This document shows positions 1-7,606 of a stretch of DNA of 58,268 nt, piece by piece. Under the pieces are notes generated by a model. The model worked only from the letters and a program-made list of their open reading frames with translations. It did no database searches and was not told the DNA's origin. Numbering within the stretch: position 1 is the stretch's first letter; every line of letters starts with the position of its first letter. Made by a program: the position numbers and the translations under genes. Origin of the DNA: Candidatus Woesearchaeota archaeon (GTDB lineage: Archaea; Nanobdellota; Nanobdellia; Woesearchaeales; GW2011-AR9); contig JABHQW010000007.1 in NCBI GenBank assembly GCA_018696595.1, forward strand, positions 1 to 58,268, read 5' to 3'.

Positions 1-132
1 ATTCTAAAACACCCTTAAAGAGGAAAACCTAAACTAAAAAGAAAGACTATGGTTGTACTGGTTCCTGCGTCATAACTTCAACCTTCGCTATGCTCAGGTT
101 GCTCCCCAACATGAAGTGGGGGACAACTTAAC
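1..132 (+). mobile_element. Cassette unit 0, right end only (partial)
   Basis: Only the right flank of a unit is inside the window. It has the order seen at the end of unit 2: AGAGGAAAACC, then GGTTCCTGCGTCATAACTTCA, a hairpin (CCCCAAC, loop ATGAA, GTGGGGG at about 104-122), then the terminal CAACTTAAC at 124-132. It belongs to the same repeat family as unit 2 (1961-2095). No gene of this unit is visible. Mobility is inferred from the array pattern. Confidence 0.75.
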
Positions 133-136
133 ATAC

Positions 137-1183
137 ATTATGCTTAATTTTCAAGTTACCTAAAAGAGAACAATCCTGTCGGATAATCTCTAAACTAATG
201 CGTTGCTGTCTTTAACAATGTAAAAATCTATAACGGCAAAAACAAAAATAAACTGGAGCTCTCTGAACTATTTCAAATACTTTAAAAAGTCTAAAAAATT
301 ACTTAGAGTATAATGGTCATACCAATCATAAGTGATATAATCAGCAATATATGGTTCTTTCAAACAGAGAGTGTTGTACCATTATTTAAAGAAATATCAA
401 TCATTATCCTAATCCTATTTGTTGTTGATTTTATTTTAGCGGTAGTTCTTGATCAAGTTTTAATGAGATCAAAATATCATATTCCAATAGGATTAACGTT
501 GTGGCCAATATTTGTAGTAATTTTAACATACTTGTTTTATTCCTTTGGTGGACTTCTTGGTTTTAATTTTTACCAATTTGAGTTTAATAATCTTCTTGGT
601 TATGCAATAAAACATTGGTGGGTATTTGTAGTTTTTTGGATAATGACTTTATTTGGAAATATTCCTTATTCACTTGGCAAGTTAACCAAAAATGAAAAAG
701 TAATGAACTTTTTTGGAACATTCTTTACTCCCATACATGAAGAGTTCTTTTTTCGCTATTTAGGCATAAATACTATCTATGTACTTACCAATTCTATTGA
801 AATTGCAATAATATTTTCCTCTATTGGTTTTACATTGATCCATCTACCAAATAAATCCGGCGATAAATGGGGAGGGCCCGTAAAAATAAATGCAACATTG
901 TTTATGGGATTTGCATTAGGAATTATTGCTGTTAAGTATGGCTTCATTTTCGCAATAGCAATCCACATACTTAATAATTTACTAGCATTTTATGTTCTTC
1001 CTAAAATATTTAAAGATGAACAAATTTAACTAAAAAGAGAGCCCCAACTAAACACTAAAACTATTACTTGTTTTTGCCTAAACTAAATGTGTTAAAGACT
1101 TATGACAGCAACGCTCTATGAACGGTAACTTGAAAACTTCTCGGCTACGCCTCGACCCCGACGTAAAGTCGGGGAAGCATAAC
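137..1183 (+). mobile_element. Cassette unit 1 (CPBP protease)
   Basis: The left flank (137-264) and right flank (1036-1183) are an imperfect inverted repeat around one gene. Matching blocks are AATTTTCAAGTTACC against GGTAACTTGAAAA, GCGTTGCTGTC against GACAGCAACGC, GGCAAAAACAA against TTGTTTTTGCC, and GAGCTCTCT against AGAGAGCCC. The unit ends are ATTATGCTT and AAGCATAAC, complementary with one mismatch. The right flank alone contains a hairpin, CCCCGAC-GTAAA-GTCGGGG (1156-1174). The junction to unit 2 is TAAC-ATC-GTTA. Repeat structure is seen directly; function as a mobile cassette is inference. Confidence 0.8.
313..1029 (+). CDS. CPBP-family intramembrane metalloprotease
   Basis: A multi-pass membrane protein of 238 residues with about six to seven hydrophobic segments. 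It carries the CPBP (CAAX protease/bacteriocin-processing, ABI) signature: E143-E144 and R148 in HEEFFFRYLG, H177 in LIHLPN, and H218/N222 in HILNN, the presumed metal ligands. Family members cleave prenylated or other membrane substrates inside the bilayer; some bacterial members process or protect against peptide bacteriocins. The substrate here is unknown. It is the only gene of cassette unit 1, and both sides are the unit's inverted repeats, so it probably uses a promoter inside the unit. Family assignment is firm, biological role is not. Confidence 0.85.
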   Translation: MVIPIISDIISNIWFFQTESVVPLFKEISIIILILFVVDFILAVVLDQVLMRSKYHIPIGLTLWPIFVVILTYLFYSFGGLLGFNFYQFEFNNLLGYAIKHWWVFVVFWIMTLFGNIPYSLGKLTKNEKVMNFFGTFFTPIHEEFFFRYLGINTIYVLTNSIEIAIIFSSIGFTLIHLPNKSGDKWGGPVKINATLFMGFALGIIAVKYGFIFAIAIHILNNLLAFYVLPKIFKDEQI

Positions 1184-1186
1184 ATC

Positions 1187-2095
1187 GTTAAGTTGAATTA
1201 TTACTCGGAACCAGTAAGTTACAAACACTTAAAAAATAAAAAAGGTTTTCCTATCTATTAAAAATTAGGGCGTTTGAAAAAAAAGAAAAAAATAATTTAC
1301 TCATAAAAATCATAACCAATCAGATGTTCTTTTATTTCCTTCTTACATCCAAATTCAGTATTGATGCCCGGATATTTAGCATTGTTACATTCATCATCTG
1401 GAAGTAATTGACAATAATGTTCATCATGATCACAACAACAGATTGGTAATTCAGACTCTTCATAAAAATCATAACCCATCAGATGGTCTTCTATTTCCTT
1501 CTTACATTCAAATTCAGTATTACTGTCTGGATATTTGGCATTATTACATTCATCATTCGGAAGTAATTGGCAATAATGTTCATCATGGTCACAACAACAA
1601 ATTGGTAATTCCGTTGGTACAATTGGTTTCAGAATTCTCTTTAGTTTCATTTTATACGCTGTCTTCAAAAACTTATCTTTTGGAATGTTTCTTGGAATTG
1701 TTAGTGTTTTTTTGTACGCTTGTCCTGCTAAAGCACTAGTATCCTCTGATTCTACTGTTTCAATTGCCTGATCTAATTCTTCAGCAGATAATTCACTTAA
1801 TTCTGCTTCCAATTCTTCATCAGAGATTTCTTCAGTAGGAGTACATCCAACCAAAAACATAAAAACAACTAATAAGCCCAACATAACTAAAAATATTTTT
1901 TTCATAATAAACACCTCATTTTAAGTATAAATAAAGAACTATTTAATCCTTAATAAATATTACTATTCTAAAACGCCCTTAAAGAGGAAAACCCTAACTT
2001 TAAAAAAAGACTATGTTTGTAACTGGTTCCTGCGTCATAACTTCAAACTTGCCCATGGCAAGTTTGATCAGGACATAAAATCCTGACAACTTAAC
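1187..2095 (+). mobile_element. Cassette unit 2 (Cys-rich lipoprotein)
   Basis: Left flank 1187-1275 and right flank about 1965-2095 are inverted copies: GGAACCAGTAAGTTACAAAC against GTTTGTAACTGGTTCC, and GGTTTTCCTAT...AGGGCG against CGCCCTTAAAGAGGAAAACC. Ends are GTTAAGTTG (1187-1195) and CAACTTAAC (2087-2095), perfectly complementary. The right flank holds two hairpins, AACTTGCC/GGCAAGTT (about 2045-2064) and TCAGGA/TCCTGA (2068-2086). The gene inside is on the minus strand, opposite to unit 1, while the junction cores keep the same direction. Confidence 0.82.
1297..1905 (-). CDS. Cys-rich lipoprotein with a duplicated module
   Basis: A predicted membrane-anchored lipoprotein. The start is the ATG at 1905, because GAGGTG lies six bases upstream; an earlier GTG overlaps this ribosome site. 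A signal peptide (MKKIFLVMLGLL...) ends in a lipobox-like LVGC, followed by an acidic Glu-rich stretch and then a basic stretch. The C-terminal half is two near-identical copies of about 50 residues with ELPICCCDHDEHYCQLLP, DECNNAKYP, and a closing GYDFYE. Each copy has six Cys and two to three His, suggesting a disulfide-rich or metal-binding module. No family was recognised. It is the only gene of cassette unit 2. Confidence 0.75.
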   Translation of the reverse strand: MKKIFLVMLGLLVVFMFLVGCTPTEEISDEELEAELSELSAEELDQAIETVESEDTSALAGQAYKKTLTIPRNIPKDKFLKTAYKMKLKRILKPIVPTELPICCCDHDEHYCQLLPNDECNNAKYPDSNTEFECKKEIEDHLMGYDFYEESELPICCCDHDEHYCQLLPDDECNNAKYPGINTEFGCKKEIKEHLIGYDFYE

Positions 2096-2249
2096 ATCGT
2101 TATCTTCAATTCTCTTTGAGTTTAAGGGGCACTAATAACTATTCTAAAAAAATTATAATGGGGCAAAAACAATAAATATAAAAACAAAAATAGGGGCTCT
2201 CTTGTACTCTATTAATAACTAAACTCACAGACTAATACTACAAATAAGT

Positions 2250-2477
2250 TTATCTTTTCTTCTTACGTACAACTTCTTTGACTGGATGGCTAAGTAATGT
2301 TGGAAATAATATTCTTCGCAATCCTGCTAGTACTAATAAAACCGCAACCCAGGCAACCCAACCATCAATTCCAGACCATTTTGGCCAAACAAATGCGTTG
2401 AGTAAAAGTAACAATCCCCATGCAAGCCTCTTCACACCAAGATTACGAATACATTTAATATCTTTACACATGTCCAT
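2250..2477 (-). CDS. Small two-helix membrane protein
   Basis: The start is the ATG at 2477, since AGGTGA lies just upstream (AGGTGAAACATATG); this gives 75 residues. The N-terminus has MDMCKDIKC, a CxxxxC pair, followed by two hydrophobic segments (LAWGLLLLLNAFVW and WVAWVAVLLVLAGL) and a basic tail ending RKKKR. No family was recognised with confidence. It is the last of three minus-strand genes in cassette unit 3, 22 bases downstream of the next membrane protein gene, so the two are likely co-transcribed. Confidence 0.6.
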   Translation of the reverse strand: MDMCKDIKCIRNLGVKRLAWGLLLLLNAFVWPKWSGIDGWVAWVAVLLVLAGLRRILFPTLLSHPVKEVVRKKKR

Positions 2478-2499
2478 ATGTTTCACCTCTTTTTTTAAA

Positions 2500-2691
2500 C
2501 TACCAAACAAAAATTTCAGCTAGTGTTGATCCTGTATACATAAAGTATGCAACGACTCCAGCTAGTACTAATACTGCAACAATTAATATCACACCAATTC
2601 CCATCCTTAAATTGGGCGCCACAAGATGTAATAGTATCCTAAGAACAATTAGCCCACCTAAAACCAAAGCTAATATCATTAACGGTCCCAT
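2500..2691 (-). CDS. Small two-helix membrane protein
   Basis: 63 residues, almost entirely hydrophobic: one segment at residues 1-25 and another at about 32-52, separated by LVAPNLRMG. No ribosome site precedes the ATG, and an AT-rich TATA-like stretch (ATATATAAGATATCA on the minus strand) lies before it, so the message may be leaderless. Function unknown. It sits between the 75-residue membrane protein and the 271-residue helical protein in unit 3. Confidence 0.55.
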   Translation of the reverse strand: MGPLMILALVLGGLIVLRILLHLVAPNLRMGIGVILIVAVLVLAGVVAYFMYTGSTLAEIFVW

Positions 2692-2746
2692 TTTTAAAAT
2701 GATATCTTATATATTTATAAGTTTTCCTAAAAGCTTTTTCTGTGAC

Positions 2747-3562
2747 TTACGCTGTTTGTAATAATTTATCGTAACCACCATACGTTTTGTTTAACCAATT
2801 GACAAGTAGACGAGCTAGAAGAGTTAAGATTACACCTGTCGCAGGTAGAGGAAGAACTTTTCCGGTTACTGCTGCAGCTCCTATAACAACCCTTTCTCTT
2901 AATTCCTTCTTTTCAATTAGTTTGGTAATTGCTTCCATTTGAGGTTCATTTTTCTGTAAAAACAAATCAAATCTCTTGATTATTTGTTCCTCGCTTAAAA
3001 TTAGATTGAACAATTTATTCAATTTCCTTCTGGAATTTGGAGTTTTATAACTTCTTATGAATTTATTAATAATTTTATCTTCAAGTTGTCTGGTTGCTAT
3101 CAACTTTACAAGCATCTTTCGGTTTGATCTGAAAAAATAATAGATTTTTATCATGGCCTTATGCACTTCATCTCTTGAATACAAAGCAGGCATTAAGAGT
3201 AGCGAAAAATATTTTGCTTTGGCACGAACTTTATCTTTAAATGCCATATATGTTTCTAGCCCATATAACTCTCTATCAATAACACTAATTATTACCCTTA
3301 GAATCATATTGGAAGCAAGTGAGTATTTTTCCAATTTTGTACTATGTTCAAGTAAATCATCCCAACTTTCAGATTTTTTTAAATCGAGGGCATATTCTAC
3401 TCTTTTAACATCGTTTCTTTCAAGAATATTAATAAGAAGTTTTAATGTCCTTTCGGTAAAAGTTCCTACCTCTAACTTAGCCCCAATAACATCCAAATCA
3501 TGTTCTGAAAGAGCTTCTGGAGAATATAATGTTCTAATGTCGCTATCTGAAACTTGGCTCAT
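2747..3562 (-). CDS. Uncharacterised helical protein with C-terminal membrane segment
   Basis: 271 residues, rich in Lys, Leu and Glu and predicted mostly helical. A likely membrane or membrane-associated segment lies near the C-terminus (VVIGAAAVTGKVLPLPATGVILTLLARLL, given here in part: VVIGAAAVTG and GVILTLLARLL). No catalytic motif was recognised. It is the first gene of the minus-strand set in unit 3. Similar 'helical body plus glycine-rich C-terminal membrane segment' proteins exist in many archaea, but I cannot name a family. Confidence 0.6.
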   Translation of the reverse strand: MSQVSDSDIRTLYSPEALSEHDLDVIGAKLEVGTFTERTLKLLINILERNDVKRVEYALDLKKSESWDDLLEHSTKLEKYSLASNMILRVIISVIDRELYGLETYMAFKDKVRAKAKYFSLLLMPALYSRDEVHKAMIKIYYFFRSNRKMLVKLIATRQLEDKIINKFIRSYKTPNSRRKLNKLFNLILSEEQIIKRFDLFLQKNEPQMEAITKLIEKKELRERVVIGAAAVTGKVLPLPATGVILTLLARLLVNWLNKTYGGYDKLLQTA

Positions 3563-3783
3563 TATTCTGAATAATTATATTATAATTAATAAACATTTTG
3601 TAAACAAACAAGAGAGTCCCTTAATCTAACTTAAACTAAAAGTGTTTTTGCCCCCGGTCTAAATCTCATTTTAAAGGTATTAGTGCCCTGTATTCTAGAC
3701 TGCTATTGCAGTAATCTATACAAACTCAAAGAAAACTACTCGCTGCGCTCGTCCCCTACATAAAGTAGGAGGAAGATAACATC

Positions 3784-4775
3784 GTTATGTGCAATAAATT
3801 TTAGCGCGCTTTAAGAAGTGAACTTCTACTCGATTTCTTTTTTCTTTCACTGAGGTCTGCTCTTGTCATTTTTCTTTCTACTACTTCTTTTCTAGTTACT
3901 CCTGTTTTTTCTTTAAGTTCCTTAAAAGAAACAGAACCAAATTCACATCTGCTTATTGGAACGTCTTCTCCAATCCAAAATTCAGGAACTTTAAAATTGC
4001 CCTTGTACTTATCTATTCTTACTATTGATTTGTAATATTTTGTAAAAAGGAGATTGATGAAGAATTTTTTAAATTCAAGATAATTTTTTAATTTTGGTTT
4101 CTTTTTCATGAACATATCTTTTTCAAATGCTTCAGACAATTTAACCCAATCTTTTCCAAATTTCTTTTTCAAAATAGGCTTATGATATTTTTCATCCCAA
4201 TATTTTTGCTCTAAAACATAACAATGTTTTGCAATCTTATCTGTGATTTTAAACATAATATATTTATTACCTATTTTTGAAAAAATTGAAGCAATATAAT
4301 TAGGATCATTTGAACCTTTTAACCATCCATCTTGAAATTTCTTTGAAAAAGCCAAAATATAACCTTCATTATTAAAAAATTCCTCAAGTAATTTGTTTTT
4401 ATATTTAAATTCTATATCTCTATAACAACTTTCATAATTTTCTTCATCATCTTGTTCTTTTTTATACAGATCTATCAATTTTTTATTTTGGTGTTGATAT
4501 GCTTGTAATCTTCTAATTTCGGTTTTACTTAAAAAATCTTCAGGGCAATTTTCTAAAATCCAATCATAAGCATATGTTTTTGCAAAAGAAGTAGCCAAGA
4601 GCAGACCATCCTTCTTAATCTCTTTAATAAATCGAGTATAATGATAAAAAGTTTTAATTCTTCTCATAATCAAAAGAAGATTATTAGACTATAATAACTT
4701 TTCTATAAGCGCGCTAAAATTTACTTGCTCCGCATACATGCTACGCACCCCTACATAAAGTAGGGGGCACATAAC
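3784..4775 (+). mobile_element. Cassette unit 4 (unknown 288-residue protein)
   Basis: Left flank GTTATGTGCAATAAATTTTA-GCGCGCTT (3784-3811) and right flank AAGCGCGCTAAAATTTACTTG (about 4708-4728), ending in GCACATAAC (4767-4775). The terminal nonamers are perfectly complementary. This is the most compact unit: the stop codon and last codons of its gene lie inside the left repeat. The hairpin CCCCTAC-ATAAA-GTAGGGG (4748-4766) is again only on the right. Confidence 0.82.
3801..4667 (-). CDS. Uncharacterised Lys-rich protein, possible ADP-ribosyltransferase-like N-terminus
   Basis: 288 residues from the ATG at 4667. The opening FYHYTRFIKEIKKDGLL resembles the 'hYH(Y/I)T...IL..GLL' start seen in DarT-like and other ADP-ribosyltransferase-fold proteins, but this is a pattern impression only and no catalytic residues can be assigned. 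The rest is Lys/Phe/Tyr-rich, and the C-terminus is very basic with Ser (SERKKKSSRSSLLKAR). The last residues are encoded by the left inverted repeat of cassette unit 4. If it were an ART toxin an antitoxin would be expected; none is seen in the unit. Confidence 0.55.
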   Translation of the reverse strand: MRRIKTFYHYTRFIKEIKKDGLLLATSFAKTYAYDWILENCPEDFLSKTEIRRLQAYQHQNKKLIDLYKKEQDDEENYESCYRDIEFKYKNKLLEEFFNNEGYILAFSKKFQDGWLKGSNDPNYIASIFSKIGNKYIMFKITDKIAKHCYVLEQKYWDEKYHKPILKKKFGKDWVKLSEAFEKDMFMKKKPKLKNYLEFKKFFINLLFTKYYKSIVRIDKYKGNFKVPEFWIGEDVPISRCEFGSVSFKELKEKTGVTRKEVVERKMTRADLSERKKKSSRSSLLKAR

Positions 4776-4778
4776 ATC

Positions 4779-5587
4779 GTTAAGTTTAAGTTTCTTTTTT
4801 CCTGAATTTCGCTTTTATGTACTTTTTTACGTATAAGTCGATGATAAATCTCCATATCCATAATAAAATAAATAAATGAAGAATCTTGCGAAATCCTGAC
4901 CAGTGCTCCTACTCAAATTAGAACAGGGATAGCTCAATAAACCTGAAAACTTTAGAAACTTATTTAAATGATTTTTTATTACTTAACTGTATGAATGATT
5001 GTTTGTTTTGTAAGATTGTAAAAAAAGAAATCCCAATCACAAAAATATATGAAGATAAGAAAGTTCTTGCTATATTGGACATCCAACCAGTCAATGATGG
5101 TCACGTTTTAATAATTCCAAAGAAGCACGCAGTTCTTATTACAGAATTAGATGATAATTTAACTTCACACCTATTCAAAGTAGCAAAGAAAATAAACATT
5201 TCTTTAAGAAAATCAGGGCTTAAGTGTGAAGGTGTTAATTATTTTCTCGCTGATGGTGAGGCAGCAATGCAAGAAGTACCCCATGTACATTTACACGTAT
5301 TTCCAAGATATAAGAAAGATGGTTTTGGTTTGAAATTCGCGAAAAAATACTTTAAATTACCATCAAGAAAAAAACTTGACATCATAGCAAAAAAAATCAA
5401 AAATAATAAATAAATGAAGATTCTGAGCTATCCCTGAACTTGTTCTATTTGGAGCCCTGTTCATCGGAAAAAAGAAACCTCTGCGTAACCGGGTACTCAT
5501 TAGTTTCTTATATTATCGCCTTCGGCGAATTTCAACACTAATGAGCACTCCGTTACTTGCGGGAGGATGAACCTCCCGAAACTTAAC
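4779..5587 (+). mobile_element. Cassette unit 5 (HIT hydrolase)
   Basis: Left flank 4779-4940 and right flank about 5410-5587 are inverted copies: GTTTCTTTTTTCC against GGAAAAAAGAAAC, and AGAACAGGGATAGCTC against GAGCTATCCCTGAACTTGTTCT. Ends GTTAAGTTT (4779-4787) and AAACTTAAC (5579-5587) are perfectly complementary. Two local interruptions occur. The left flank has about 90 extra bases whose AAATAAATGAAGA recurs in direct orientation at about 5409. The right flank has a foldable insert (about 5483-5556) with stem ACTCATTAG/CTAATGAG and tip CGCC-TTC-GGCG. The end hairpin is CGGGAGG-ATGAA-CCTCCCG (5560-5578). Confidence 0.8.
4991..5413 (+). CDS. HIT-family nucleotide hydrolase
   Basis: 140 residues, a normal length for an Hint/HIT protein. 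The histidine triad is intact, H98-V-H100-L-H102 in PHVHLHVFP, and the N-terminal C4xxC7 with H46 resembles the zinc site of many HIT proteins. Family members hydrolyse nucleoside phosphoramidates or related AMP conjugates in the cytoplasm. A TATA-like stretch (TATTTAAAT at about 4959) precedes the ATG by about 25-30 bases, consistent with a leaderless message. It is the sole cargo of cassette unit 5. A second, divergent HIT protein lies at 57200. Confidence 0.9.
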   Translation: MNDCLFCKIVKKEIPITKIYEDKKVLAILDIQPVNDGHVLIIPKKHAVLITELDDNLTSHLFKVAKKINISLRKSGLKCEGVNYFLADGEAAMQEVPHVHLHVFPRYKKDGFGLKFAKKYFKLPSRKKLDIIAKKIKNNK

Positions 5588-5778
5588 ATCGTTAAGCTTA
5601 ATTTTCAAGTTACCTAGACGAGAACAATCCTGTCGAATACTCTCTAAACTAATGCGTTGCTGTCTTTAACAATATAAAACTCTATAACGGCAAAAACAAT
5701 AATTATGATAAAAATAAAATTGGGGACTCTCTTAAAAAATGTAGAAAAATATATTAACTTAGTAAAATTGACAAAACT

Positions 5779-5961
5779 ATGCGACTAAATGAAATTAAAA
5801 CATTAACAGGTTACATTATAGCTGTTGTTTATTTTCTAATAGTAATTTTTGTTATAATTCTAAACATTAGGTCTCCAATATTACACATTGTGATTGTTTC
5901 ATCAATTGTTATTGGGGTTGTTTTGTGGTTCTTCTACCTTTGGTTGGTTAAGTATTTTTGA
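5779..5961 (+). CDS. Small two-helix membrane protein
   Basis: 60 residues with two hydrophobic segments (about 9-28 and 32-57) and a short polar start, MRLNEIKTLTG. No family was recognised. Its 3' end overlaps the 3' end of the opposing membrane protein gene by 60 bases, so one of the two could be an artefact; both have plausible composition. It lies in cassette unit 6. Confidence 0.5.
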   Translation: MRLNEIKTLTGYIIAVVYFLIVIFVIILNIRSPILHIVIVSSIVIGVVLWFFYLWLVKYF

Positions 5962-6192
5962 AATAAGAAAACCAATTCCTGCACCAATTCCAAATCCTAC
6001 AATTAACACAACTATAATCCACAAGATACCTGGAGGAAAGCCAAGAATTGATACAGTTCCAGCCATTCCTGATGTTTCACCAGCCACAAATTTCTGTAAC
6101 TCTAAATGTTTCATATATGAATAAATAAACAAAATCACTTCAAATATTAAAGCAACAACAATTCCAATAATTAACCAGAGTTTATTTTTCAT
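5902..6192 (-). CDS. Membrane protein, two helices
   Basis: 96 residues from the ATG at 6192, chosen because GAGATGA lies directly upstream; an ATG three codons earlier falls inside that site. Segments at about residues 6-26 and 54-80 are hydrophobic, the second glycine-rich (VGFGIGAGIGFLI). The C-terminus is Asn/Pro-rich. Function unknown. Convergent with, and overlapping, the 60-residue gene of the same unit. Confidence 0.6.
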   Translation of the reverse strand: MKNKLWLIIGIVVALIFEVILFIYSYMKHLELQKFVAGETSGMAGTVSILGFPPGILWIIVVLIVGFGIGAGIGFLISKILNQPKVEEPQNNPNNN

Positions 6193-6483
6193 TTTAATCA
6201 TCTCTTTTTTATTATTTCTATGAAATTACTTTAATCTTTTTAAAATTAACTCTTCTCAATGAACGAAAGAGCCCCCCAAACACTAAAAAACTAATTGTTT
6301 TTGCCTTTAAACTAACTAAACTAAGAACTATGACAGCAACGCACTATGCACGGTAACTTGAAAACTTCTCGCTAACGCTCGACCTGGACGTAAAGTCCAG
6401 GAAGCTTAACATCGTTAAGTTCAATATTTTTACCGCCTTGTAGGTTCACACAATGTTCCCGAAAATCTTTTGCACTGGCACCT

Positions 6484-6566
6484 TTGCATAGACGAGAACA
6501 ACAAACGTGAGGAAATTAAAACTTCCTATAACATTGTCTATGCGATTTCATTTCATTACACCCAAA
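6484..6566 (+). repeat. Structured insert in left flank of unit 7
   Basis: About 83 bp interrupt the flank between GGCACC and TTCACTAATAGG. The arms GCATAGAC (6486-6493) and GTCTATGC (6536-6543) are complementary; inside is a smaller stem AGGAA/TTCCT followed by TATAACATT. It ends with ACCCAAA. A similar element with different arms sits at the matching place in unit 8 (9933-10015). The TATAACATTG segment resembles the junction core TAACATCG. Confidence 0.6.
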
Positions 6567-6603
6567 TTCACTAATAGGCAGGGGGCGGAGAGTTATTATT
6601 AAA

Positions 6604-7146
6604 CTATCTAAGAGAACTAACACATTCAACAAATTCTGGAATAACTTTTATTCCAACTAACTTAACCCCACTTAACAAGTCAATAGCCGTATCAATATTC
6701 TTATTACACTGATTAATCCTAATTTCAAAATTATTCCTCATCTTCAAAAAATCATCATTTAGAATATCAAAATCATTTCTAGTTCTTTCTAATTTCTTCT
6801 CAATCCGCTCTTTAAAGACAATAATCTTTTTTACTTCCTTAACGAGTTCTTCCCATTTTTCATCAATTAAAGTATCAACAATCTCTTCTACTTTTTCGTA
6901 GATCATTTGCTCTGTTGATATATTGCCGACTTCAGTAAAATAATCTCCCTGCTCCTGAAAATTCTCATCAAAATCTTCCTCTTCATTTTGAAAAGTTTCA
7001 TCCGGTTGTCCAAAAGCCCAGTTAATTTCCTCTTCACTGTAACCTTTCGTAATCAATTCATCAAAAACATATTCGTCAGATAAACCATAATTTCTTAAAT
7101 TTTTTACTTCCAGAAGCAAATTATTGTAATAGTCCCTCTCCGACAT
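6604..7146 (-). CDS. Coiled-coil protein, function unknown
   Basis: 180 residues from the ATG at 7146, chosen because GGAGGG lies just upstream (GGAGGGTTTCAGATG). The first 50 residues (MSERDYYNNLLLEVKNLRNY... GYSEEEINWAFGQ) look like a short helical domain. An acidic linker (NEEEDFDENFQEQ) follows, then a predicted coiled coil at about residues 80-150 and a hydrophobic end. The layout (helical domain, acidic linker, coiled coil) recalls small DPANN scaffold proteins, but no family is recognised. It is the last minus-strand gene of unit 7. Confidence 0.65.
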   Translation of the reverse strand: MSERDYYNNLLLEVKNLRNYGLSDEYVFDELITKGYSEEEINWAFGQPDETFQNEEEDFDENFQEQGDYFTEVGNISTEQMIYEKVEEIVDTLIDEKWEELVKEVKKIIVFKERIEKKLERTRNDFDILNDDFLKMRNNFEIRINQCNKNIDTAIDLLSGVKLVGIKVIPEFVECVSSLR

Positions 7147-7218
7147 CTGAAACCCTCCACCATCTGTCAAGATGTTCCCATTTTTCATCTTCATCAAACA
7201 ATCCAAAATTTTCTGAAA

Positions 7219-7383
7219 TCATTTTCTTATTTTCAACTCTTTTATTGCTTCTCTTAGCAGCTTACGGAGAGACTTTCTTTTGCTTTGCACAGGAGCAGGA
7301 CTTTTTTCTACTTCTCTTATTTCACCATAACTAAAATCTGGGTCTTTCTCTATTTTTGGGATATGCTCAAAATATTGGTTCAT
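7219..7383 (-). CDS. Small basic protein, 54 residues
   Basis: Starts at the ATG at 7383 with GAGGT eight bases upstream. The product begins MNQYFEHIPKIEKDPDFSYG and ends in a strongly basic helix (KRKSLRKLLREAIKELKIRK). Its start overlaps the end of the next upstream gene (7367-7525) by 17 bases, which supports translational coupling. Function unknown. It belongs to the micro-protein set of cassette unit 7. Confidence 0.6.
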   Translation of the reverse strand: MNQYFEHIPKIEKDPDFSYGEIREVEKSPAPVQSKRKSLRKLLREAIKELKIRK

Positions 7384-7525
7384 TTTCCAATACCTCTTGA
7401 TCTTCAGGAATTCCTTTCAGTAATCTTTCCCAATTCTCTTCACGCAGATCATTCCACTCTTCATCGTAATCATAGTCTTCCCTTGATGCCCGCCACTTTA
7501 ATTTTTGCTTACGAGATCGAGCCAT
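7367..7525 (-). CDS. Small charged protein, 52 residues
   Basis: The ATG at 7525 is preceded by GGGGTGAT. The product starts with a basic head (MARSRKQKLKWRASRE) and continues with a Tyr/Asp/Glu/Trp-rich tail (DYDYDEEWNDLREENWERLL). Basic and acidic halves on one chain echo the separate basic and acidic micro-proteins further upstream. Function unknown. Confidence 0.6.
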   Translation of the reverse strand: MARSRKQKLKWRASREDYDYDEEWNDLREENWERLLKGIPEDQEVLENEPIF

Positions 7526-7606
7526 GATAATCACCCCTTTAAGCCTAACAGTAAAAGAAGTATAAAATTCTGTGGTAGAAATCACCAACTTTTTTGGGAA
7601 AAATAG

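Larger units (their letters stand above)
2099..3780 (+). mobile_element. Cassette unit 3 (three minus-strand genes)
   Basis: Left flank 2099-2204 and right flank about 3612-3780 are inverted copies: CTTTGAGTTT against AAACTCAAAG, GGGCACTAATA against TATTAGTGCCC, GGGGCAAAAACA against TGTTTTTGCCCCC, and GGGGCTCTCTTG against CAAGAGAGTCCC. Unit ends GTTATCTTC (2099-2107) and GAAGATAAC (3772-3780) are perfectly complementary. The hairpin CCTAC-ATAAA-GTAGG (3755-3769) is on the right only. It is the only unit of this size class with three genes on one strand besides unit 7. Confidence 0.82.
5591..6410 (+). mobile_element. Cassette unit 6 (two small membrane proteins)
   Basis: Left flank 5591-5735 and right flank about 6263-6410 are inverted copies. 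The repeat family is that of unit 1: bases 5599-5690 match 145-240 almost base for base (TTTTCAAGTTACC, GAGAACAATCCTGTCG, CTCTAAACTAATGCGTTGC, CTATAACGGCAAAAACAA). Ends GTTAAGCTT and AAGCTTAAC are perfectly complementary. Right hairpin: CCTGGAC-GTAAA-GTCCAGG (6383-6401). Comparison of units 1 and 6 shows the same flank carrying different genes. Confidence 0.84.
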
